DNA of 56,626 bases, taken from positions 1 through 56,626 of the forward strand of contig JAJPIX010000035.1 in assembly GCA_021324545.1 (NCBI GenBank), in the 5' to 3' direction. This DNA is from Alphaproteobacteria bacterium. GTDB lineage: Bacteria > Pseudomonadota > Alphaproteobacteria > Micropepsales > Micropepsaceae. Positions 52,554 through 56,626 of the stretch are shown here, one piece after another; within the stretch, counting starts at the first letter, position 1; each line of letters begins with the position of its first letter. Below the pieces are notes generated by a model. It was not told the origin of the DNA. It saw nothing but the letters and a program-made list of their open reading frames with translations, and searched no databases. The position numbers and the translations under genes were made by a program.

Positions 52554-55500
52554 ATGCAGAACGGCACACTCTTCACCGAAGACTTTCTGATGGAAGGCAT
52601 CCGGCAAACGCCGGATTGGCAAGAGTTCGAGGACACCGAATCCAAGAAGATAGAAGCCAGCCTGAGAGAAATATTTGCCCCGTTGGAAAGCGGCGCCGTC
52701 CACAACGAAGCGGATACGGAAGAGCGGGTGATTTACAAGGTTCTGGCCGCACTCGGCTGGGACGGTCTAATCCTTCGCCGCAACACCATGGCTGCGAAGG
52801 GAAGCGAAGATATCCCCGACGGTCTTCTGCTCCCCGATAATTCTGCGCTGACCCTTGCGGACAAGACGAAGAGGCCCGCAGAGAAATTCCGGCACGGCAT
52901 CGTCATCTGCGAGTCAAAAAAATGGGAGCTTGGTCTCGACTCCGGCCAGGGCGATCAGGTGCCCTCCACGCAGATGCTGCGCTATCTCACGCGCGCCGAC
53001 GGCATCTCGGATGGCAAGATTCTGTGGGGCATCCTCACCAATGGCCGCGTGTGGCGGCTTTACTGGCAGAAGGCGAAATCGCGCTCGGAACAGTTCCTCG
53101 AATTCGATCTGGGCGCGCTGCTCGGCATCAAAGGTTACAAGCCCGATCTCTTCGCGCCGAACGCCGAGCAAGCACGGCATCTGCTGACCGTTTTCATCCT
53201 CATGTTCCGGCGCGAAGCGTTTCTGCCGACGCGCGACAAGGGCCGCACGTTCCACGAAGTCGCTCTGGAAGAAGGCAGGCTCTGGGAAGCGCGCGTCGCC
53301 AAGAATCTCAGTACGCTTGTCTTCAATGACATCTATCCCGGCTTTCTGGCGGCTCTGGATGCAGCCAATCCCAAAGCATCGCTGGACGATACCCGGCAAG
53401 CAGCGCTGACATTGCTTTATCGCCTACTCTTTATTCTGTATGCAGAAGATCGAGATCTTCTGCCCAAGCGCGACAAGCGCTATGAAGACTATGGCCTGTT
53501 CAAAGGCGTTCGGCAGGACATTGCGGCGAAAATCGACAGTGGCGCGACATTCAGCGCGAAAGCCACTCACTATTGGGATCATTGCCGCACGCTCTTCCGC
53601 CTGATCGATGAAGGCGACACCGGCATCGGCCTGCCGCCTTACAATGGCGGCCTGTTCGACAAAAGCGCACATGCGCTGCTCGACAATTCGGAAATTCCCG
53701 ATGCGAAGTTTGCGCCGCTTCTGGACAAGCTGTCGCGCACCGGAGACGGAAAGTTCATCAACTATCGCGACCTTTCGGTTCAACAGCTGGGCTCGATCTA
53801 CGAGCGCATTCTGGAATATGAGCCTGTGCGCAAAGATAGAACCATCGAAGTCCGGCTCAATCCGTTCGCGCGCAAAGGCTCCGGCAGCTATTACACGCCG
53901 GACGAGCTGGTTGCGCTCATCGTCGATCAGACAGTCGGCGTACTGGTGCGGGAACGCCGCGAGGCATTCCAGAAAAAAGCAAATGCGCTGAAGAGCGCGA
54001 AGACGCCGGTTGCCGAACGGCTCGAAGAACTGACGCAGCACGACCTGGCCTCCGCGCTTCTCGAACTCAAGGTCTGCGATCCGGCGATGGGAAGCGGTCA
54101 CTTTCTGGTGCATCTGGTCGATTACCTGACCGATGCGGTGATCGAAGCGCTGGCGCAGGCGCCGAAGGATGTTTCCTGGGCCGAATATTCCTCGCCGCTG
54201 GGGGAGCGCATTGCCGCGATCCGCGAACGCATTCTGAATGAAGCCAAGGCCAACAAATGGATCGTCCGGCCGGAACAGCTTGAAGACCGCATGATCGTGC
54301 GGCGCATGGTGCTGAAGCGCGTGATCTATGGCGTGGACAAGAACGAGATGGCCGTGGAATTGGCCAAGGTCTCGCTCTGGCTGCACACATTCACGGTCGG
54401 CGCGCCGCTCTCCTTCCTCGATCACCACCTGCGTTGCGGCGACAGCCTGTTTGGTGAATGGGTGCTGAAGACGGAACGCGAGCTTTCGGAAGCTGCCGGC
54501 ATGTTCGTCCATCAGCAGGTGGTGGCGGCGCGGCAGGCTGCGCGGCTGATGCTGGATATCGAGGCCGCGGCGGATGCGGATATGGCGGAAGTGCGCAAGT
54601 CAGAGGAAGCGTTCGGCGGCGTTCGCGAAGTCACCGATCCGCTTATTCGCCTGTTGAGCTTCTGGCAGGCCTGCCGCTGGATTGCGGACACGAAAGAAAA
54701 GCACCAAACCAAAGATCTGCTTTTGAAAGGCGGCTTCGGCGACATCGACGACCTTCTGTCGGGCCGCGCGAAAATCAAACCGGGCAAAAAAAGCCAGGAA
54801 GCTTCCGAACTCCTTGCCGCCGCCACGGGACTGGCTGCGCAGGAGCATTTTTTGCACTGGGAGGTGGCCTTCCCCGGCGTGTGGGCGGATTGGGAAAGCA
54901 ACGACCCCAAAGGCGGATTTGACGCCATCATCGGCAATCCGCCCTGGGACCGGTTGAAGATGCAGGAGGTGGAATGGTTCGCCGCGCGCAGGCCGGAAAT
55001 TGCGCTGGCCCAGCGCGCCGCCGACCGCAAGCGGATGATCGACAAGCTGAAGAAGGATAAGGACCCGCTTTACGACCAGTACGAATTGGCGGCGGATCGC
55101 GCGGACAAGGCGCTGGAACTTGCGCGCGACAGCGGCGAATATCCGCTGCTCGGGCGTGGCGATGTGAATATCTATTCGTTGTTCGTGGAGCGCGCGCAGC
55201 GGCTGATCAAGCCGGACGGTATCGCGGGCCTGCTCGTTCCCTCCGGCATTGCGTCCGACAAGGGCGCGGCGGATTTCTTCCGTTCCATCGCCACATCCGC
55301 GCGCCTTTCCGCGCTGCTCGATTTCGAAAATCGCGGACGCGAAGGCGAAGACTTTTTCCCGGACGTGGACAGCCGATTCAAGTTTTGCGCCTTTGTGGCG
55401 TCCGGCAAAAAGCGTGAAAGCAGCAAGGCGCTGTGCGGCTTCTTTCTCAACAGTGCAGATGACATTGGCAATCCCGAGCGCGTGTTTCCGCTGACGCCGG

Positions 55501-56582
55501 ACGATTTCGCGCTGGTCAACCCCAACACCGGCACCGCGCCCATCTTCCGCACGCGCCGGGACGCGGACATCACGACGGCGATCTACAAGCGACTGCCCGT
55601 TCTTGTGATACGCAACGGCGATGGCGAGATTATTGAGAGCACCTGGCCGGTTCGCTATTTCACCATGTTCCACATGACGAATGATTCGAATCTGTTCTGG
55701 ACGCGCGAGCGGCTGGAGAAGGAGGGCGCCTATCCCGTCGCGGGCAGCCGCTGGCAGAAGGGCAAGCAATACTTCGTGCCGCTGTATGCCGGAAGAATGA
55801 TCCATCAGTTCGATCATCGTGCGGCCTCGGTCGGCATAAATCCAGACAACATTCATGTCGCGGCACATTCTGAGCGAACAAGTGTTGAAGAACATGCCAA
55901 TCCCGATTTCTATCCGACGCCCCAATTTTGGGTGGACTGGGCAGCGCTCGACTGGAGCAGCGAAAACAATTGGACGTTGGGATTCCGTGACATTGCTCGA
56001 GCAACCGATGAGCGCACGGTGATAGCCGCCATCGTCCCGAAGGCAGGATACGGAAACAAATTACCGCTTCTCGTTAGCAAAAGCACCGACGCTCTTGTGC
56101 TGCTTGCTGCGAACTTGAATTCATTTGCACTGGATTTCGTAGCGCGAAAAAAAATCCAATCCGTCAGCCTCAACTGGTATATCGCCGAGCAGCTGCCGAT
56201 CGTTTCGGATTACACCAGCAAATTCGGCAAGCACAAAGCCTTCGACATCGTGCGCGATCATGTGCTGCGGCTGAGCTATACCGCCAATGATCTGGCCGAT
56301 TTCGCCCGCGACATGGGCCATGTCGACAAGTCCGGCAAAGCTCTGCCGCCGTTCAAATGGGACGAGGAAGAGCGCGCCCATCTTCGCGCGCGGCTGGATG
56401 CGCTCTATTTCATCCTCTACGGGATCACGGATCGCGACGACGTGCGCTACATCCTTTCCACCTTCCCCGGGGTGCGCGAGGACGACATGAAGGCGCATGG
56501 CCGCTACCGCACCGAGGACCTCATCCTTGCCTACATGAACGCTCTGGAAGCGGGGGATGCGGAGACAACCGTCGCAATATAA
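52554..56582 (+). CDS. Eco57I-like restriction-modification methylase with PD-ExK-like N-terminus (type IIG or related)
   Basis: 1342 residues. N-terminal region: P88-D89 and E120-x-K122 ('VICESKKWE') look like a PD-(D/E)xK nuclease. A helical region follows (about 190-470). The N6-adenine methylase core has motif I 'DPAMGSGHFL' (D509) and motif IV NPPW (795-798, 'IIGNPPWDRLKM'). The last 300 residues should hold the target-recognition part. This is the plan of single-chain type IIG enzymes; DISARM-type DrmMI or other defence methylases are alternatives, and the neighbours beyond the edge would decide. No good ribosome site is seen; an ATG at 52590 is an alternative. Base composition falls visibly around 55.8-56.2 kb. 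Confidence 0.85.
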   Translation: MQNGTLFTEDFLMEGIRQTPDWQEFEDTESKKIEASLREIFAPLESGAVHNEADTEERVIYKVLAALGWDGLILRRNTMAAKGSEDIPDGLLLPDNSALTLADKTKRPAEKFRHGIVICESKKWELGLDSGQGDQVPSTQMLRYLTRADGISDGKILWGILTNGRVWRLYWQKAKSRSEQFLEFDLGALLGIKGYKPDLFAPNAEQARHLLTVFILMFRREAFLPTRDKGRTFHEVALEEGRLWEARVAKNLSTLVFNDIYPGFLAALDAANPKASLDDTRQAALTLLYRLLFILYAEDRDLLPKRDKRYEDYGLFKGVRQDIAAKIDSGATFSAKATHYWDHCRTLFRLIDEGDTGIGLPPYNGGLFDKSAHALLDNSEIPDAKFAPLLDKLSRTGDGKFINYRDLSVQQLGSIYERILEYEPVRKDRTIEVRLNPFARKGSGSYYTPDELVALIVDQTVGVLVRERREAFQKKANALKSAKTPVAERLEELTQHDLASALLELKVCDPAMGSGHFLVHLVDYLTDAVIEALAQAPKDVSWAEYSSPLGERIAAIRERILNEAKANKWIVRPEQLEDRMIVRRMVLKRVIYGVDKNEMAVELAKVSLWLHTFTVGAPLSFLDHHLRCGDSLFGEWVLKTERELSEAAGMFVHQQVVAARQAARLMLDIEAAADADMAEVRKSEEAFGGVREVTDPLIRLLSFWQACRWIADTKEKHQTKDLLLKGGFGDIDDLLSGRAKIKPGKKSQEASELLAAATGLAAQEHFLHWEVAFPGVWADWESNDPKGGFDAIIGNPPWDRLKMQEVEWFAARRPEIALAQRAADRKRMIDKLKKDKDPLYDQYELAADRADKALELARDSGEYPLLGRGDVNIYSLFVERAQRLIKPDGIAGLLVPSGIASDKGAADFFRSIATSARLSALLDFENRGREGEDFFPDVDSRFKFCAFVASGKKRESSKALCGFFLNSADDIGNPERVFPLTPDDFALVNPNTGTAPIFRTRRDADITTAIYKRLPVLVIRNGDGEIIESTWPVRYFTMFHMTNDSNLFWTRERLEKEGAYPVAGSRWQKGKQYFVPLYAGRMIHQFDHRAASVGINPDNIHVAAHSERTSVEEHANPDFYPTPQFWVDWAALDWSSENNWTLGFRDIARATDERTVIAAIVPKAGYGNKLPLLVSKSTDALVLLAANLNSFALDFVARKKIQSVSLNWYIAEQLPIVSDYTSKFGKHKAFDIVRDHVLRLSYTANDLADFARDMGHVDKSGKALPPFKWDEEERAHLRARLDALYFILYGITDRDDVRYILSTFPGVREDDMKAHGRYRTEDLILAYMNALEAGDAETTVAI

Positions 56583-56626
56583 AAGCCCTCGCCCCCGCCC
56601 CCTCACCCTGCCCTCTCCCCCTCAAA
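56583..56626. repeat. CCCTC-rich intergenic repeat fragment
   Basis: After the R-M stop the DNA turns into C-rich units such as CCCTCACCCTGCCCTCTCCC, similar to short dispersed repeats seen between genes in many proteobacterial genomes. It is cut by the window edge, so its full form is unknown. Confidence 0.4.

Overview
The window is high-GC chromosomal DNA from an alphaproteobacterium. The class call rests on several things seen together: a ChpT-type phosphotransferase, a DUF1134 envelope protein, an alphaproteobacterial RpoH, a serC leader hairpin in front of serC-serA, the hopanoid sugar genes hpnI and hpnK, and the tolQRAB-pal-cpoB / tilS-ftsH-folP-glmM gene order. I cannot place it to family. 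Nearly all of the window is ordinary, densely packed core genome. I saw no phage, transposase, rRNA or CRISPR array. One tRNA gene (Glu, CTC) is present.

Layout. 1-4.8 kb: the end of a BtuB-like TonB receptor, then a one-chain biotin-dependent acyl-CoA carboxylase. 4.8-6.7 kb (minus): cheR, a CheY-like regulator and chpT. 6.7-13.4 kb: cysQ, a small membrane protein, a DUF1134 protein, secF without secD beside it, an AI-2E/PerM-type permease with an extra C-terminal domain, a periplasmic cyclophilin and a CPBP membrane protease. 13.4-19 kb (minus): a five-gene sulfate uptake operon (OprO/P-type porin, cysP, cysT, cysW, cysA) behind an Rrf2-family regulator gene, with a palindromic operator-like site in the promoter. 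19-22.7 kb: an outer-membrane barrel protein, hpnI and hpnK (convergent), and a cupin-adenylate cyclase fusion. 22.7-24.9 kb: a small ORF, a Cyc2-like fused cytochrome-porin, a Tat-exported HiPIP and tRNA-Glu. 25-28.7 kb: a JAMM peptidase, a small membrane protein and rluD with overlapping divergent start codons, rpoH, and a PhzF-like protein.

28.7-36.8 kb: two tandem paralogous secreted proteins, the serC leader with serC-serA, three tandem paralogous isoprenylcysteine-methyltransferase-like membrane proteins, purA and a nitronate monooxygenase-like enzyme. 36.8-52.0 kb is one long minus-strand run; read in its direction of transcription it is yebC, ruvC, ruvA, ruvB, a small ORF, ybgC, tolQ, tolR, tolA, tolB, pal, a terminator, cpoB, tilS, ftsH, folP, glmM, thiD. 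52.0-52.55 kb is a gene-free gap with inverted repeats. It is followed by a 1342-residue Eco57I-like restriction-modification protein that runs almost to the right edge and may open a defence or accessory region.

The strongest candidates for new biology are the Cyc2-like/HiPIP pair (a possible electron path from outer membrane to periplasm), the serC leader hairpin followed by a strong intrinsic-terminator signal inside the first serC codons, the sulfate operon with its own porin and Rrf2-linked operator, the cupin-cyclase fusion, and the tandem methyltransferase triplet. All product names come from reading motifs and overall protein character; no database search was run.
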